Shown: positions 41,170-52,916, counted from the stretch's first letter. The stretch is 55,862 bases of DNA from Escherichia whittamii (GCF_014836715.1 NZ_JACSQI010000019.1:1-55862), one strand, 5' to 3'. Notes: generated by a model not told the origin, from the letters alone. Made by a program: numbers and translations.

Positions 41170-41718
41170 ATGAGCAAACAACTCACCGCGCAAGCACCTG
41201 TTGATCCCATCGTTTTGGGAAAAATGGGTTCGTCTTACGGTATTCGTGGGTGGCTCAGAGTGTTTTCTTCCACCGAAGACGCCGAAAGCATTTTTGACTA
41301 TCAGCCCTGGTTTATTCAGAAGGCGGGTCAGTGGCAGCAAGTTCAGCTGGAAAGCTGGAAGCACCACAATCAGGACATGATCATCAAGCTGAAAGGCGTA
41401 GACGATCGTGATGCGGCGAACCTGCTGACGAATTGTGAAATTGTCGTGGATTCTTCGCAGTTGCCCCAGCTTGAAGAGGGTGACTACTACTGGAAAGACC
41501 TGATGGGCTGCCAGGTAGTGACCACTGAAGGCTACGATCTCGGTAAAGTCGTCGACATGATGGAAACCGGATCTAATGACGTTCTCGTCATTAAGGCAAA
41601 CCTGAAAGATGCGTTTGGTATCAAGGAACGTCTCGTACCGTTCCTCGATGGGCAGGTTATCAAGAAAGTCGATCTCACTACTCGTTCAATCGAAGTAGAT
41701 TGGGATCCTGGTTTTTAA
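41170..41718 (+). CDS. rimM: Ribosome maturation factor RimM
   Basis: 182 aa; binds S19 and helps assemble the 30S head. N-terminal RimM barrel ([20 protein letters not shown]) and C-terminal PRC-barrel ([17 protein letters not shown]...). Lies 18 bases after rpsP; the GTG/ATG codons just before 41170 are not the conserved start. Confidence 0.98.
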
Positions 41719-41748
41719 ACCACCGGATAAACGGTAAAAGACGGCGCT

Positions 41749-42516
41749 ATGTGGATTGGCATAATTAGCCTGTTTCCTGAAATGTTCCGCGCAATTACCG
41801 ATTACGGGGTAACTGGCCGGGCAGTTAAAAATGGCCTGCTGAACATCCAGAGCTGGAGTCCACGTGACTTCACGCATGACCGGCACCGTACCGTGGACGA
41901 TCGTCCTTACGGCGGCGGACCGGGGATGTTAATGATGGTGCAACCTTTACGGGATGCCATTCATGCAGCAAAAAGCGCGGCGGGTGAAGGCGCTAAGGTG
42001 ATCTATCTGTCACCGCAGGGGCGCAAGCTTGATCAAGCGGGCGTCAGCGAACTGGCAACGAATCAAAAATTGATTCTGGTGTGCGGTCGCTACGAAGGTA
42101 TAGATGAGCGCGTGATCCAAACCGAAATTGACGAAGAATGGTCAATCGGCGATTACGTTCTTAGCGGTGGTGAGTTACCGGCAATGACGCTGATTGACTC
42201 CGTTTCCCGGTTTATTCCGGGAGTACTGGGGCATGAGGCATCAGCAACGGAAGATTCCTTTGCTGAAGGTTTGCTGGATTGCCCGCACTATACGCGGCCT
42301 GAGGTGTTAGAAGGGATGGAAGTTCCGTCAGTGTTACTGTCGGGCAACCATGCTGAGATACGTCGCTGGCGTTTGAAACAGTCGCTGGGCCGTACCTGGC
42401 TTAGAAGACCTGAACTTCTGGAAAACCTGGCTCTGACTGAAGAGCAAGCAAGGTTGCTGGCGGAGTTCAAAACGGAACACGCACAACAGCAACATAAACA
42501 TGATGGGATGGCGTAA
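41749..42516 (+). CDS. trmD: tRNA (guanine-N1-)-methyltransferase TrmD
   Basis: 255 aa SPOUT methyltransferase that makes m1G37 in tRNA and prevents frameshifting. The trefoil knot is marked by [24 protein letters not shown] and [14 protein letters not shown]; the C-terminal domain carries [19 protein letters not shown]. Essential. Confidence 0.98.
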   Translation: MWIGIISLFPEMFRAITDYGVTGRAVKNGLLNIQSWSPRDFTHDRHRTVDDRPYGGGPGMLMMVQPLRDAIHAAKSAAGEGAKVIYLSPQGRKLDQAGVSELATNQKLILVCGRYEGIDERVIQTEIDEEWSIGDYVLSGGELPAMTLIDSVSRFIPGVLGHEASATEDSFAEGLLDCPHYTRPEVLEGMEVPSVLLSGNHAEIRRWRLKQSLGRTWLRRPELLENLALTEEQARLLAEFKTEHAQQQHKHDGMA

Positions 42517-42554
42517 GCCCCCGAGATATCAGTTTACCCAGGATAAGAGATTAA

Positions 42555-42905
<351 letters not shown>

Positions 42906-42933
42906 GATTTCGCTTAAGCGACATCCTGTTAAG

Positions 42934-42965
42934 AAGGGCTGGCCAATTGGCTGGCCCTTTTTTTA
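42934..42965 (+). terminator. Terminator of the rpsP operon
   Basis: Stem AAGGGCTGGCC/GGCTGGCCCTT (nested palindrome) followed by seven T. Confidence 0.88.
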
Positions 42966-42981
42966 TCTATTGAAATTGTGT

Positions 42982-43464
42982 TTACGGTGCACTAATCACC
43001 ACAGCGACGCGACGGTTCTCAGCGCGACCCTGTGCGGTCTTGTTACTGGCGATGGGGTATTTTTTCCCTAAGCCCTGAGTGGTGAGATTGCTGCGAGGAA
43101 TTTGTCCCCCCTCAGCCCACGCATCGGCGACGACATTTGCCCGCTTCAGCGATAAAGCTTCGTTGTAACTGTCTTCGCCGTAATTGTCGGTATGTCCATC
43201 CATACGGGCATGGGTTAAACCTGTGGAGGTCAGTTTTGCGGCCATTGTCTGGATCTGTTGCTGACTTTCCGGGAGCAGTTTGTAGTCATTTTTAGCAAAC
43301 AGAATGGTATCAGATAAGCCCAGCGACCAGTCGCCAGCGGATTCAGTAAAACCATAAGACTGCATAGCGGCGACTTGTTCTGGAGTAAACTTCCCTTGTG
43401 GTGACTGGCAGCCAGTCAGTATCAGTGAAGAGAACACCAGGGGAACTACCAGTTGCTTTATCAT
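42982..43464 (-). CDS. yfiB: OmpA-like outer-membrane lipoprotein YfiB
   Basis: 160 aa. The lipobox is LILTGC (Cys19); an OmpA-type peptidoglycan-binding domain fills the C-terminal two-thirds (ARMDGHTDNYGEDSYNEALS, RRVAVVIS). In the YfiBNR system it sequesters the periplasmic inhibitor YfiR and so frees DgcN. Last gene of yfiR-dgcN-yfiB, 15 bases after dgcN. Confidence 0.95.
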   Translation of the reverse strand: MIKQLVVPLVFSSLILTGCQSPQGKFTPEQVAAMQSYGFTESAGDWSLGLSDTILFAKNDYKLLPESQQQIQTMAAKLTSTGLTHARMDGHTDNYGEDSYNEALSLKRANVVADAWAEGGQIPRSNLTTQGLGKKYPIASNKTAQGRAENRRVAVVISAP

Positions 43465-43479
43465 GTAGATATTTCCTTG

Positions 43480-44703
43480 TTATTTCACCAGCTTTTTGGC
43501 GCGCTGGTGTTTGGCCTGATACATATTGTGATCGGCCAGCTCTTGTAATTTTTCGGCGGAGGCGTGCTCAATGGTCATAGCGTAACCAATGCTTAATGTC
43601 ATAGTGGTTTGATGGCCATTATTAAGATCGAATGGGCGATTAAAAATTTGCGAAAGTGCCGTACAAATCCGCTGCACTTCAGATTCCGACTGTACGCCAT
43701 AGAGGACCATAGCGAATTCATCGCCGCCTATTCGGTATGCCTGATGTCGCAGCCCGCCAAATTCAGCTAATCGTTTTGCCACCTCAATCAAGACCTGATC
43801 TCCCGTCGCATGACCCCAGGTATCATTGATATATTTGAAATTATCACCATCAAGAAACAGTAATGCCGACGTTTTTCGGGCGTCGGAACTGTTCATCAAC
43901 GTGTTGATACCGCTACGAAATGCTGCGCGGTTAGCCAGCCCGGTTAATGGGTCATGTAGCGCGGTACGTAGAAGCTGCGCATTTTTGGCCTGTAAACGAA
44001 GCTGCCACTCTTCCATTTCATCCAGCAGACTGTTGAAGTCGAGAGCGAAGCGGTGAAACTCTGCAATACGTTCTTCCGACACTCGTCGGGAAAAATTGCG
44101 ATTGGAACGCACATCATGTACGACATCGGTGATGTTTTTTAACGCTTCAACCAGACCATTGTGCAAATGGCGGGTGAGGGTAATTGCGATGCCTGATGCC
44201 AGCAGAATACATGCAGTCAGGACAGCGAGCGAAAACCAGATAAAATGGCTGATTGAACTGTCGCGTGCGGTTAACTGGACTTCGCCAATGATTTTTCCAT
44301 TGTGGCGAATGGGTTGAATTACCGGCGCGGGAAAGAGCCAGTGGCTAATGAAATTACTGAATCTATCTCCTGCTTCTCTGGCTGTGTAGTGCCAGGATGC
44401 AATGATATTTTGCTGATTATCACGTACTTCAGCGGTTGAAAATTGACCTTGCTGCCCCAGCGCGGCCAGGGTTTCTGTCGCAGCCGGACCATCGGCAAAA
44501 ACGACCGCTGCTTCCAGACTATAAGTCATGGTTGCTGCGGTGAGCGCCAGGTTTTTTTGCGCGTATTGTTTCAGGGTCAGTACCGACGTCACGGAAAGCA
44601 GCAGCCAGATCAGCGTCATGGTGATAAAGATACTGGTCATGCTGATGTTGCGTAATGCTCTTTTAAACGTAGGTCGCTTATTAAGAGAATTATCGTTATC
44701 CAT
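43480..44703 (-). CDS. dgcN: Diguanylate cyclase DgcN (YfiN)
   Basis: 407 aa inner-membrane enzyme. One N-terminal helix (about 25-47), a periplasmic CHASE8-type sensor, a second helix (about 160-180), HAMP, then a GGDEF domain with the intact motif [12 protein letters not shown]. Makes c-di-GMP when relieved of YfiR; relocates to the division site after envelope stress in K-12. Overlaps yfiR by 8 bases. Confidence 0.96.
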   Translation of the reverse strand: MDNDNSLNKRPTFKRALRNISMTSIFITMTLIWLLLSVTSVLTLKQYAQKNLALTAATMTYSLEAAVVFADGPAATETLAALGQQGQFSTAEVRDNQQNIIASWHYTAREAGDRFSNFISHWLFPAPVIQPIRHNGKIIGEVQLTARDSSISHFIWFSLAVLTACILLASGIAITLTRHLHNGLVEALKNITDVVHDVRSNRNFSRRVSEERIAEFHRFALDFNSLLDEMEEWQLRLQAKNAQLLRTALHDPLTGLANRAAFRSGINTLMNSSDARKTSALLFLDGDNFKYINDTWGHATGDQVLIEVAKRLAEFGGLRHQAYRIGGDEFAMVLYGVQSESEVQRICTALSQIFNRPFDLNNGHQTTMTLSIGYAMTIEHASAEKLQELADHNMYQAKHQRAKKLVK

Positions 44704-45214
44704 CTTTTTTCTTCCGAGCGAGCATTAAGACATCCGGGTTGACCTTAACACCACTCCGCGATAAGGCATCCAGGTTGACGGCAAACCTGACGTTATTATT
44801 ATTGATGACCAGACAAAATGCGCTGCCAATAATGCACTCGGTATTTTGTTCGGCAATTAATAATAACGCTCTGGACGGATATTGTTCGATTAATTCTGTC
44901 TGGAATGTCGGTGACTCGCTGCCAAAATAAAAACCGTTGCAGTCTGAAATCAGTGCTTCTTGTTTGCTGTGAATGATGACGGGCAGATAAGGTAAAGACG
45001 TCGCGCCATTATCTTGCAGGGCGGTGCTAAAACGTGAAGATGAAAAAATACATAGTCTTGGCGGGCCAGATATCGTCGGCCAGCGAGTGTAGCTTACGAT
45101 ACCGGAAACCATTAAACGCACATTTTTCGCAACGCCAGTGGTTTCCTGAGCGAGTAATGGCGCGCCTGCCAGAAGGAATAGCGACAGTAAGAACAGTAGG
45201 TGAGAAAAGCGCAT
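44696..45214 (-). CDS. yfiR: Periplasmic inhibitor of DgcN, YfiR
   Basis: 172 aa exported protein (signal peptide [22 protein letters not shown]). The family core is [14 protein letters not shown]... and the conserved Cys (SRLCIF-like [19 protein letters not shown]) can form disulfides that control activity. Binds the periplasmic domain of DgcN and is titrated by YfiB. First gene of the operon. Confidence 0.95.
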   Translation of the reverse strand: MRFSHLLFLLSLFLLAGAPLLAQETTGVAKNVRLMVSGIVSYTRWPTISGPPRLCIFSSSRFSTALQDNGATSLPYLPVIIHSKQEALISDCNGFYFGSESPTFQTELIEQYPSRALLLIAEQNTECIIGSAFCLVINNNNVRFAVNLDALSRSGVKVNPDVLMLARKKKDG

Positions 45215-45364
45215 TCAGTGATCCTCACCATCTTCGCTCGAAACGCATCGAAAATTTTTCAGAATGTTCATTAAAATATCATTATTTTGTGTGGTCGTCA
45301 TCCAGAAGAGAATTAAAAATCTAATAAGTTAAATCTTATGATTAATTTTGTGGTGGGATTTAAA

Positions 45365-45727
45365 TTAATTGAGTCTCATTGTGCGGGCATTTTCATCAGC
45401 TCCTTTTTGCCATACTTCATGCAATTGGCTGGCATTTTCTACATTGTTGCAGCTGGCAGGGAAACTTTTACCGGAAAGCCCTCGGGCATAAGTAAAATCG
45501 ATTTGGCAGGTTTTCTTTTGCCCTTCGGCATATCCTTTAAGATATATCCCCCGATCAGCCTGTGAATCGTTAAAAGTATCGTCATTTTTTATGGCAACGC
45601 CTGATATCGCATCTTCCATACCAACATCATACCAGTCAGTGCTGGTCAAGGTTGGCGCGTGAGTATAGGGATCAATTTGACAACCGCTAATAACCAAGGC
45701 TAACAACGGGGCGATAAAGTGTTTCAT
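45365..45727 (-). CDS. yfiL: Putative lipoprotein YfiL
   Basis: 120 aa. The signal peptide ends LVISGC (lipobox, Cys16). The rest is hydrophilic with DVGMEDAISG and GYAEGQKKTCQIDFTYARG, a DUF2799-like pattern. Function unknown. The ATG at 45727 has AAGGAG nine bases upstream; an in-frame TTG earlier overlaps that site. It lies between yfiR and aroF, probably as a single-gene unit. Confidence 0.92.
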   Translation of the reverse strand: MKHFIAPLLALVISGCQIDPYTHAPTLTSTDWYDVGMEDAISGVAIKNDDTFNDSQADRGIYLKGYAEGQKKTCQIDFTYARGLSGKSFPASCNNVENASQLHEVWQKGADENARTMRLN

Positions 45728-45773
45728 TGTTTTTTTCTCCTTTTTCAAAGCATAGCGGATTGTTTTTATTATG

Positions 45774-45881
45774 TGCGTAAATTTATTTTTACATTATTTG
45801 GTGATAAAAACGCAATAAAATTGCATGTGTAAACTTTTATGCACGAAATATGGATTGAAATCTTTACTTGTTGTGTTATCG
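45774..45881 (+). promoter_or_regulatory. aroF promoter with TyrR boxes
   Basis: A near-consensus TyrR box, GTAAATTTATTTTTAC, covers 45776-45791, and a weaker one (TGTGTAAACTTTTATGCACG) covers 45826-45845. TTGAAA at 45855-45860 is a probable -35, with TTATC at 45876-45880 in the -10 area. This fits tyrosine repression of aroF-tyrA. Confidence 0.65.
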
Positions 45882-45939
45882 TTGCGTCATCCTCGCTGAG
45901 GATCAACTATCGCAAACGAGCATAAACAGGATCGCCATC

Positions 45940-47010
45940 ATGCAAAAAGACGCGCTGAACAACGTACACATTACCGACGAACAGGTTCTGATGACCCCGG
46001 AACAGTTGAAGGCAGCTTTTCCGTTAAGCCTGCAACAAGAAGCCCAGATTGCCGATTCGCGTAAAACTATTTCAGATATCATCGCCGGGCGCGATCCCCG
46101 GCTGCTGGTGGTGTGTGGTCCTTGTTCCATTCATGATCCTGAAACCGCTCTGGAATATGCTCGTCGATTTAAAGCCCTTGCCGCAGAGGTCAGCGATAGC
46201 CTCTATCTGGTGATGCGCGTCTATTTTGAAAAACCACGTACTACCGTCGGCTGGAAAGGGTTGATTAACGATCCCCATATGGATGGCTCCTTTGATGTAG
46301 AAGCCGGGCTACAAATTGCGCGTAAATTGCTGCTTGAGCTGGTGGACATGGGGCTACCGTTGGCGACGGAAGCGTTAGATCCAAACAGCCCGCAATATTT
46401 GGGTGATCTGTTTAGCTGGTCGGCAATTGGTGCTCGTACCACGGAATCGCAAACGCACCGTGAAATGGCATCCGGGCTTTCCATGCCGGTTGGTTTTAAA
46501 AACGGCACTGATGGCAGTCTGGCGACAGCAATCAATGCTATGCGTGCCGCTGCACAACCGCATCGTTTTGTTGGTATTAATCAGGCAGGGCAGGTGGCGC
46601 TGCTACAAACCCAGGGTAATCCGGACGGACATGTGATCCTGCGTGGCGGAAAAGCACCGAACTATAGCCCAGCGGATGTCGCGCAATGTGAAAAAGAGAT
46701 GGAACAGGCGGGACTGCGCCCCTCACTGATGGTAGATTGCAGCCACGGTAATTCCAATAAAGATTATCGCCGTCAGCCTGCGGTGGCAGAATCCGTGGTT
46801 GCCCAAATTAAAGATGGCAATCGCTCAATTATTGGTCTGATGATTGAAAGTAACATCCACGAAGGCAATCAGTCTTCCGAGCAACCGCGCAGTGAAATGA
46901 AATACGGTGTATCCGTAACAGATGCCTGCATAAGCTGGGAAATGACCGATGCCTTGCTGCGTGAAATTCATCAGGATCTGAATGGGCAGCTGACGGCACG
47001 CGTGGCTTAA
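45940..47010 (+). CDS. aroF: DAHP synthase, tyrosine-sensitive, AroF
   Basis: 356 aa; condenses phosphoenolpyruvate and erythrose 4-phosphate in the first step of the shikimate pathway, inhibited by tyrosine. Active-site motifs: [47 protein letters not shown]. The ATG at 45940 ([12 protein letters not shown]) matches the family. tyrA follows after 10 bases. Confidence 0.98.
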   Translation: MQKDALNNVHITDEQVLMTPEQLKAAFPLSLQQEAQIADSRKTISDIIAGRDPRLLVVCGPCSIHDPETALEYARRFKALAAEVSDSLYLVMRVYFEKPRTTVGWKGLINDPHMDGSFDVEAGLQIARKLLLELVDMGLPLATEALDPNSPQYLGDLFSWSAIGARTTESQTHREMASGLSMPVGFKNGTDGSLATAINAMRAAAQPHRFVGINQAGQVALLQTQGNPDGHVILRGGKAPNYSPADVAQCEKEMEQAGLRPSLMVDCSHGNSNKDYRRQPAVAESVVAQIKDGNRSIIGLMIESNIHEGNQSSEQPRSEMKYGVSVTDACISWEMTDALLREIHQDLNGQLTARVA

Positions 47011-47020
47011 GAGGTTTATT

Positions 47021-48142
47021 ATGGTTGCTGAGTTGACCGCATTGCGCGATCAAATTGATGAAGTCGATAAAGAGCTGCTGAATTTATTAGCAAAGCGTCT
47101 GGAGCTGGTTGCCGAAGTCGGTGAGGTGAAAAGCCGCTTTGGGTTGCCCATTTATGTTCCGGAGCGCGAGGCATCCATGCTGGCCTCGCGGCGCGCAGAG
47201 GCGGAAGCCCTCGGCGTGCCGCCAGACCTGATTGAAGATGTGCTGCGTCGGGTAATGCGTGAGTCCTACTCCAGTGAAAACGACAAAGGGTTTAAAACAC
47301 TTTGTCCGTCACTACGTCCGGTAGTTATTGTTGGTGGCGGCGGGCAGATGGGACGTTTGTTTGAGAAGATGCTGACGCTCTCTGGCTATCAGGTGCGGAT
47401 TCTTGAACAACATGACTGGGAGCGCGCGGCTGAGATTGTTGCCGATGCCGGTATGGTGATTGTCAGCGTGCCGATTCATGTTACAGAACAAGTTATCGGC
47501 AAATTACCACGTTTACCGAAAGACTGTATTCTGGTCGATCTGGCATCAGTAAAAAATGGACCGTTACAGGCCATGCTGGCGGCGCATGATGGTCCAGTGC
47601 TGGGGCTTCACCCGATGTTTGGTCCGGATAGCGGCAGCCTGGCGAAGCAGGTCGTGGTCTGGTGTGATGGACGCCAGCCAGAAGCGTACCAATGGTTTCT
47701 TGAGCAAATTCAGGTCTGGGGCGCGCGACTGCATCGCATTAGCGCCGTCGAACATGATCAGAATATGGCGTTTATCCAGGCGTTGCGCCACTTTGCCACT
47801 TTTGCTTATGGCCTGCATCTGGCAGAAGAAAATGTTCAGCTTGAGCAGCTTCTGGCGCTCTCTTCGCCCATTTATCGTCTTGAGCTGGCGATGGTCGGGC
47901 GATTGTTTGCCCAGGATCCGCAGCTTTATGCCGACATTATTATGTCTTCAGAACGTAATCTGGCGTTGATCAAACGTTACTATAAGCGTTTTGGTGAGGC
48001 GATTGAGTTACTGGAGCAGGGCGATAAGCAGGCATTTATTGACAGTTTCCGCAAGGTGGAGAACTGGTTCGGCGATTATGCACAACGCTTCCAGAATGAA
48101 AGCCGCGTGTTATTACGTCAGGCGAACGATAGCCGCCAGTAA
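47021..48142 (+). CDS. tyrA: Chorismate mutase / prephenate dehydrogenase TyrA
   Basis: 373 aa bifunctional enzyme of tyrosine synthesis. The chorismate mutase helices fill about residues 1-90 ([19 protein letters not shown]). An NAD-binding dehydrogenase follows ([17 protein letters not shown], near 104-120; [12 protein letters not shown]). Cotranscribed with aroF and repressed by TyrR with tyrosine. Confidence 0.98.
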   Translation: MVAELTALRDQIDEVDKELLNLLAKRLELVAEVGEVKSRFGLPIYVPEREASMLASRRAEAEALGVPPDLIEDVLRRVMRESYSSENDKGFKTLCPSLRPVVIVGGGGQMGRLFEKMLTLSGYQVRILEQHDWERAAEIVADAGMVIVSVPIHVTEQVIGKLPRLPKDCILVDLASVKNGPLQAMLAAHDGPVLGLHPMFGPDSGSLAKQVVVWCDGRQPEAYQWFLEQIQVWGARLHRISAVEHDQNMAFIQALRHFATFAYGLHLAEENVQLEQLLALSSPIYRLELAMVGRLFAQDPQLYADIIMSSERNLALIKRYYKRFGEAIELLEQGDKQAFIDSFRKVENWFGDYAQRFQNESRVLLRQANDSRQ

Positions 48143-48151
48143 TAATCCTGT

Positions 48152-48182
48152 GCCGGATGATTCACATCATCCGGCTCTTTTC
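48152..48182. terminator. Terminator between convergent tyrA and pheA
   Basis: Stem GCCGGATGA/TCATCCGGC followed by TCTTTT on the plus strand and by CACAGG on the minus, so it mainly serves tyrA; REP-like in sequence. Confidence 0.65.
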
Positions 48183-48183
48183 A

Positions 48184-49344
48184 TCAGGTTGGATCAACAG
48201 GCACTACGTTCTCACTTGGGTAACAGCCCAATACCTTCATTGAACGGGTGATTTCACCTAACTCTTTCAATGCTTTTTTCATTTCCACTGATTCAAGATT
48301 GGCCTGAATATCCAGATAAAACATCTCTTCCCACGGATTACCGTGAATCGGGCGTGATTCCAGACGGGTCATAATCAGATTGTGGTTGCGCAATACCAGC
48401 AACGCTTCAACCAGTGCACCAGCTTGTTGCCCGGTAGCCATTAACAGCGTCGTTTTTGCCGGAACCTGGTCAGACACGTTAATGGCTTTACGTGCCAGCA
48501 CGACAAATCGGGTGAAGTTTTGTCGTTGATTCGCCTCAATGCGCTCCAGCACCTGTAAACCATACAAGGAACCGCCAGCTTCGCTTCCCAGCGCAGCGAT
48601 ATGTGGTGATTTTGCCTGTGCGACTTTTTCCATCGCCGCGGACGTACTCTCGGTATATTCAATCTTCCAGTGTGGATAACGGTTAAGGAATTTACTGCAT
48701 TGCTGGAACGGCTGCGGGTGGCTGTAGACCGTGTTGATAGTCGATAAATCGGTGGTGCCGGAAACCAGCAAACAATGGTCGATAGTTAACGTCATCTCGC
48801 CAACAATCGACAAGCTGGTATGTTGCAGCAGATCGTAAACGTCGTTTATTGCACCGGAGCTGGTATTTTCAATCGGTACGACGGCATAGTCGGCCTGGCC
48901 GGTTTCCACCTGATTAAAAATATCGGCAAATTTGGCGCAGCCGCTTTCAATGAATTGCTCAAAGTGACGGGCAGCGTACTGGCGCGCCGCAAGATGCGAA
49001 TAAGAGCCTTTGGGGCCGAGAAAAGCAATTCGGGCTGAGTGCGGATTAATTTTATTGAGATGTTGCTGGAGCAAAGCCTGCTGAGTTAATACGGAATCTT
49101 CAATGATGAGCTGGAACAGGCGAGTAATGTAGTGGGCATCCAGATGGTGTGTTTTACCAAGCGTAATTAATCTTTCCAGCAAATCGCGCTCACGATCGAT
49201 ATCACGCACCGGGCGATGAGAAAGCAGTTTGGCTTTTCCCACCTCAACGGCCAGCTCGCGCCGCTCTGCCAGTAACGCCAGCAATTTTTCGTCCAGCGTG
49301 CTAATTTTCTCGCGCAGCGCCAGTAACGGATTTTCCGATGTCAT
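48184..49344 (-). CDS. pheA: Chorismate mutase / prephenate dehydratase PheA
   Basis: 386 aa bifunctional enzyme of phenylalanine synthesis. Chorismate mutase is N-terminal ([20 protein letters not shown]), then prephenate dehydratase ([34 protein letters not shown]). A C-terminal ACT-type regulatory domain carries the Phe-binding [15 protein letters not shown]. Expression is attenuated through pheL upstream. Confidence 0.98.
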   Translation of the reverse strand: MTSENPLLALREKISTLDEKLLALLAERRELAVEVGKAKLLSHRPVRDIDRERDLLERLITLGKTHHLDAHYITRLFQLIIEDSVLTQQALLQQHLNKINPHSARIAFLGPKGSYSHLAARQYAARHFEQFIESGCAKFADIFNQVETGQADYAVVPIENTSSGAINDVYDLLQHTSLSIVGEMTLTIDHCLLVSGTTDLSTINTVYSHPQPFQQCSKFLNRYPHWKIEYTESTSAAMEKVAQAKSPHIAALGSEAGGSLYGLQVLERIEANQRQNFTRFVVLARKAINVSDQVPAKTTLLMATGQQAGALVEALLVLRNHNLIMTRLESRPIHGNPWEEMFYLDIQANLESVEMKKALKELGEITRSMKVLGCYPSENVVPVDPT

Positions 49345-49367
49345 AGTGTTGCCTTTTTTGTTATCAA

Positions 49368-49397
49368 TAAAAAAGGCCTCCCGATTTGGGAGGCCTT
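49368..49397 (-). terminator. pheA attenuator
   Basis: Stem AAGGCCTCCC/GGGAGGCCTT followed on the minus strand by TTTTTT, 23 bases before the pheA ATG and 47 after the leader peptide stop. Alternative pairing with leader RNA would prevent it when Phe-tRNA is scarce. Confidence 0.92.
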
Positions 49398-49443
49398 ATT
49401 GTTCGTCTTCGCATTCTGTTTCACACGACGAAACGCCTCCCAT

Positions 49444-49491
49444 TCAGGGGAAGGTAAAAAAGAATGCGAAGAAAAACGGCGTTTGTTTCAT
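49444..49491 (-). CDS. pheL: pheA leader peptide PheL
   Basis: 15 aa, MKQTPFFFAFFFTFP, with seven Phe. The ribosome stalls on these codons when charged tRNA-Phe is low, which opens the downstream attenuator. Residues 3-4 read QT where K-12 has HI (recollection); the Phe run is intact. Confidence 0.95.
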   Translation of the reverse strand: MKQTPFFFAFFFTFP

Positions 49492-49516
49492 GTTTGTTTC
49501 CTTAAGCGACTTCAGT

Positions 49517-49546
49517 ACAGTACCCGTACTGTTTTCATGCTGTCAA
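49517..49546 (-). promoter_or_regulatory. Promoter of pheLA
   Basis: TTGACA (49541-49546) and TACTGT (49517-49522) are 18 bases apart on the minus strand, upstream of pheL. Confidence 0.7.
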
Positions 49547-49570
49547 CAAAAAACGCGCCCGAAGGCGCGT
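49547..49570 (-). terminator. Terminator of raiA
   Basis: Stem ACGCGCC/GGCGCGT followed on the minus strand by TTTTTTG. It abuts the pheL -35 box. Confidence 0.8.
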
Positions 49571-49594
49571 TGGCGATACACTCAATATAAAGGA

Positions 49595-49990
<396 letters not shown>

Positions 49991-50160
49991 TCAAAATGTG
50001 TGATGAAAATCTCATAATTTTGTCACTTTTTGTCAACGAAGTTTTTTTGTGAGAAATCGCAGGAAGAGGTGTTTTTTTACTTGAGGAATGTCTCAAAGCG
50101 AGCCATATTTGATAGGATCAGTCGCGACTAAATCGCTTTAGTTAGCGTTCAAATCGAATA

Positions 50161-50190
50161 AAAAAACGGCAGCTCCAGGGCTGCCGTTTT
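50161..50190 (-). terminator. Terminator of bamD
   Basis: Stem AAACGGCAGC/GCTGCCGTTT around TCCAGG, followed on the minus strand by a T-run, 16 bases past the bamD stop. Confidence 0.85.
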
Positions 50191-50206
50191 GCGTATATAA
50201 CACCTG

Positions 50207-50944
50207 TTAGGTGTTGCTGCTGTTAGCGGCAATAATTTTCGCGACTTTTTCAGCCTGAGCGTTCATCTGCATCTGGCGGTAAGCATTTTCCATCAGCGGC
50301 AGCGCATCACGCGTAGCCTGGGTATCCGGGTAGTCACGCAGCATACCTTCGACGCGGTTGACGACGGCAACCCATGCGCCACGTTCGGTGTAGTACTCTG
50401 CAACGGAGTATTCATATTTCGCCAGACGATCTTTCAGGAACACCAGACGTTTGGTTGCATCAGTGGTGTACTGGCTGTTTGGATAGCCGCGGACCAGTTT
50501 GGAAAAGTCATTAAACGCAGCTCGTGCATGTTGAGGATCGCGATCGCTACGATCGACGCCAAAGAACCCTTGCAATGCGCTATCATCCAGCGCCATATTG
50601 GTCAGGCCACGCATGTACATGACATAATCGATATTCGGATGGGTCGGGTTGAGGCGAATAAAACGATCGATGGCAGCCTGCGCTAACGGCAGATCGGCGT
50701 TTTTATAGTAGGCGTAGATGAGATCCAGCTGCACCTGCTGCGAATACGGGCCAAACGGATAGCGATTATCTAACGCTTCCAGTTGCGTTATTGCCTGTCT
50801 CCAGTTACCGTCCTGCAGCTTTTGTTGCGCAGTCGCGTAAATTTCATTTGGCGGATTATCAGGTACTTCTTCCTTTGAACCCGAGCAACCCGCCAAAAAC
50901 AGGCTTAATGTGGCTGCTGCCACCAGATATTTCATGCGCGTCAT
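50207..50944 (-). CDS. bamD: Outer-membrane assembly lipoprotein BamD
   Basis: 245 aa essential lipoprotein of the BAM complex. The lipobox is LFLAGC (Cys20). TPR-like repeats span about 30-220 ([32 protein letters not shown]...). Recognises substrate beta-signals and contacts BamA. Divergent from rluD across 134 bases, a common arrangement in enterobacteria; a sigma-E promoter is known for it in K-12 but I did not fix its position here. Confidence 0.97.
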   Translation of the reverse strand: MTRMKYLVAAATLSLFLAGCSGSKEEVPDNPPNEIYATAQQKLQDGNWRQAITQLEALDNRYPFGPYSQQVQLDLIYAYYKNADLPLAQAAIDRFIRLNPTHPNIDYVMYMRGLTNMALDDSALQGFFGVDRSDRDPQHARAAFNDFSKLVRGYPNSQYTTDATKRLVFLKDRLAKYEYSVAEYYTERGAWVAVVNRVEGMLRDYPDTQATRDALPLMENAYRQMQMNAQAEKVAKIIAANSSNT

Positions 50945-51078
50945 GACGTTTTGACTTTCCTCAAAATGTATTACGGGAGATTCTCTGTTCCTGCTCCCGG
51001 TTAAGACCAGCTACAATAGCACACTATATTAAACGGCAAAGCCGTAAAACCCCAACGATAAACGAAGAAGCAGTATAT

Positions 51079-52059
51079 ATGGCACAACGAGTAGAACTCA
51101 CTGCAACAGTGTCCGAAAACCAACTCGGTCAACGCTTAGATCAAGCTTTGGCCGAAATGTTCCCGGATTATTCACGTTCGCGTATAAAAGAATGGATCCT
51201 CGACCAGCGCGTGCTGGTTAACGGCAAAGTTTGTGATAAGCCGAAAGAAAAAGTATTAGGTGGCGAGCAGGTTGCCATCAACGCTGAGATTGAAGAAGAA
51301 GCGCGTTTTGAACCACAGGATATCCCGCTGGATATCGTCTATGAAGATGAAGACATTATCGTAATTAATAAACCGCGCGACCTGGTGGTACACCCCGGTG
51401 CGGGTAACCCGGATGGCACGGTATTGAATGCATTGCTTCATTATTATCCGCCCATTGCCGATGTACCGCGTGCGGGCATTGTCCATCGTCTGGATAAAGA
51501 CACCACTGGCCTCATGGTTGTCGCAAAAACTGTTCCGGCCCAGACGCGCCTGGTGGAATCTCTGCAACGGCGTGAAATTACCCGTGAGTACGAAGCGGTG
51601 GCAATTGGCCATATGACAGCAGGTGGCACGGTGGACGAGCCAATCAGTCGCCATCCGACAAAACGTACCCATATGGCGGTGCATCCGATGGGCAAACCGG
51701 CGGTCACTCACTATCGCATTATGGAACACTTCCGTGTGCACACGCGTCTGCGGCTGCGTCTGGAAACTGGACGTACGCACCAGATCCGCGTGCATATGGC
51801 GCATATCACCCATCCGCTGGTGGGCGATCCGGTTTATGGTGGTCGTCCGCGTCCGCCGAAGGGTGCTTCGGAAGCGTTTATCTCCACGCTGCGTAAGTTT
51901 GACCGTCAGGCGCTTCATGCAACCATGCTGCGTCTTTATCACCCAATCTCCGGCATCGAAATGGAATGGCATGCGCCTATTCCACAAGATATGGTGGAGC
52001 TGATTGAGGTGATGCGTGCCGATTTCGAAGAGCATAAGGATGAAGTGGACTGGTTATGA
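51079..52059 (+). CDS. rluD: 23S rRNA pseudouridine synthase RluD
   Basis: 326 aa; makes pseudouridines 1911, 1915 and 1917 in helix 69 of 23S rRNA. An N-terminal S4 RNA-binding domain (about 15-75) is followed by the RluA catalytic domain with the Asp in HRLDKDTTGLMVVAK and the RLETGRTHQIRVHMAH motif. Overlaps pgeF by 4 bases. Confidence 0.97.
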   Translation: MAQRVELTATVSENQLGQRLDQALAEMFPDYSRSRIKEWILDQRVLVNGKVCDKPKEKVLGGEQVAINAEIEEEARFEPQDIPLDIVYEDEDIIVINKPRDLVVHPGAGNPDGTVLNALLHYYPPIADVPRAGIVHRLDKDTTGLMVVAKTVPAQTRLVESLQRREITREYEAVAIGHMTAGGTVDEPISRHPTKRTHMAVHPMGKPAVTHYRIMEHFRVHTRLRLRLETGRTHQIRVHMAHITHPLVGDPVYGGRPRPPKGASEAFISTLRKFDRQALHATMLRLYHPISGIEMEWHAPIPQDMVELIEVMRADFEEHKDEVDWL

Positions 52060-52787
52060 GTAAGTTGATTGTCCCGCAGTGGCCGCTGCCAAAAGGCGTT
52101 GCGGCCTGTAGCTCTACCCGTATCGGCGGCGTAAGCTTACCGCCTTACGACTCGCTCAACCTGGGGGCCCATTGTGGTGATAACCCGGAGCACGTTGAGG
52201 AGAATCGCAAGCGGCTTTTTGCTGCGGGCAATTTGCCTTCAAAACCGGTCTGGCTTGAGCAGGTACACGGCAAAGATGTGCTTAAGCTTACTGGCGAACC
52301 TTATGCTTCAAAACGAGCGGATGCCTCTTATAGCAACACACCCGGCACGGTTTGTGCCGTGATGACAGCCGATTGCCTGCCCGTGCTGTTTTGCAATCGG
52401 GCGGGAACGGAAGTCGCTGCTGCCCATGCAGGCTGGCGCGGATTGTGCGCTGGCGTTCTGGAAGAGACGGTTTCCTGTTTTGCCGATAAGCCCGAAAACA
52501 TTCTTGCCTGGTTAGGTCCGGCAATCGGTCCACGCGCGTTTGAAGTTGGGCCGGAGGTTCGTGAGGCGTTTATGGCAGTAGACGCCAAAGCGAGTACAGC
52601 TTTCATTCAGCATGGTGATAAGTATCTGGCGGATATTTATCAGCTTGCCCGGCAGCGTCTGGCGAACGTCGGTGTCGAACAAATTTTCGGCAGTGACCGC
52701 TGTACATACACGGAAAATGAGACATTCTTCTCTTATCGTCGCGACAAGACCACGGGTCGTATGGCAAGTTTCATTTGGCTGATATAA
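52056..52787 (+). CDS. pgeF: Purine nucleoside phosphorylase / polyphenol oxidase-like PgeF (YfiH)
   Basis: 243 aa of the YfiH/LACC1 family. Metal-site motifs: LGAHCGDN (His), ADCLPVLF (Cys) and AAAHAGWRGL (His). Family members act on purine nucleosides; the E. coli protein was also linked to peptidoglycan precursor editing, removing wrongly incorporated serine. Translationally coupled to rluD. Confidence 0.95.
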   Translation: MSKLIVPQWPLPKGVAACSSTRIGGVSLPPYDSLNLGAHCGDNPEHVEENRKRLFAAGNLPSKPVWLEQVHGKDVLKLTGEPYASKRADASYSNTPGTVCAVMTADCLPVLFCNRAGTEVAAAHAGWRGLCAGVLEETVSCFADKPENILAWLGPAIGPRAFEVGPEVREAFMAVDAKASTAFIQHGDKYLADIYQLARQRLANVGVEQIFGSDRCTYTENETFFSYRRDKTTGRMASFIWLI

Positions 52788-52849
52788 CCTAAAGAATCAA
52801 GACGATCCGGTACGCGTGATTTTCTTTTCACATTAATCTGGTCAATAAC

Positions 52850-52880
52850 CTTGAATAATTGAGGGATGACCTCATTTAAT
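52850..52880 (+). promoter_or_regulatory. Sigma-32 promoter of clpB
   Basis: CTTGAA (52850-52855) and CCTCATTTAAT (52870-52880) are 14 bases apart, 37 bases before the ClpB ATG; a heat-shock promoter. Confidence 0.82.
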
Positions 52881-52916
52881 CTCCAGTAGCAACTTTGATC
52901 CGTTATGGGAGGAGTT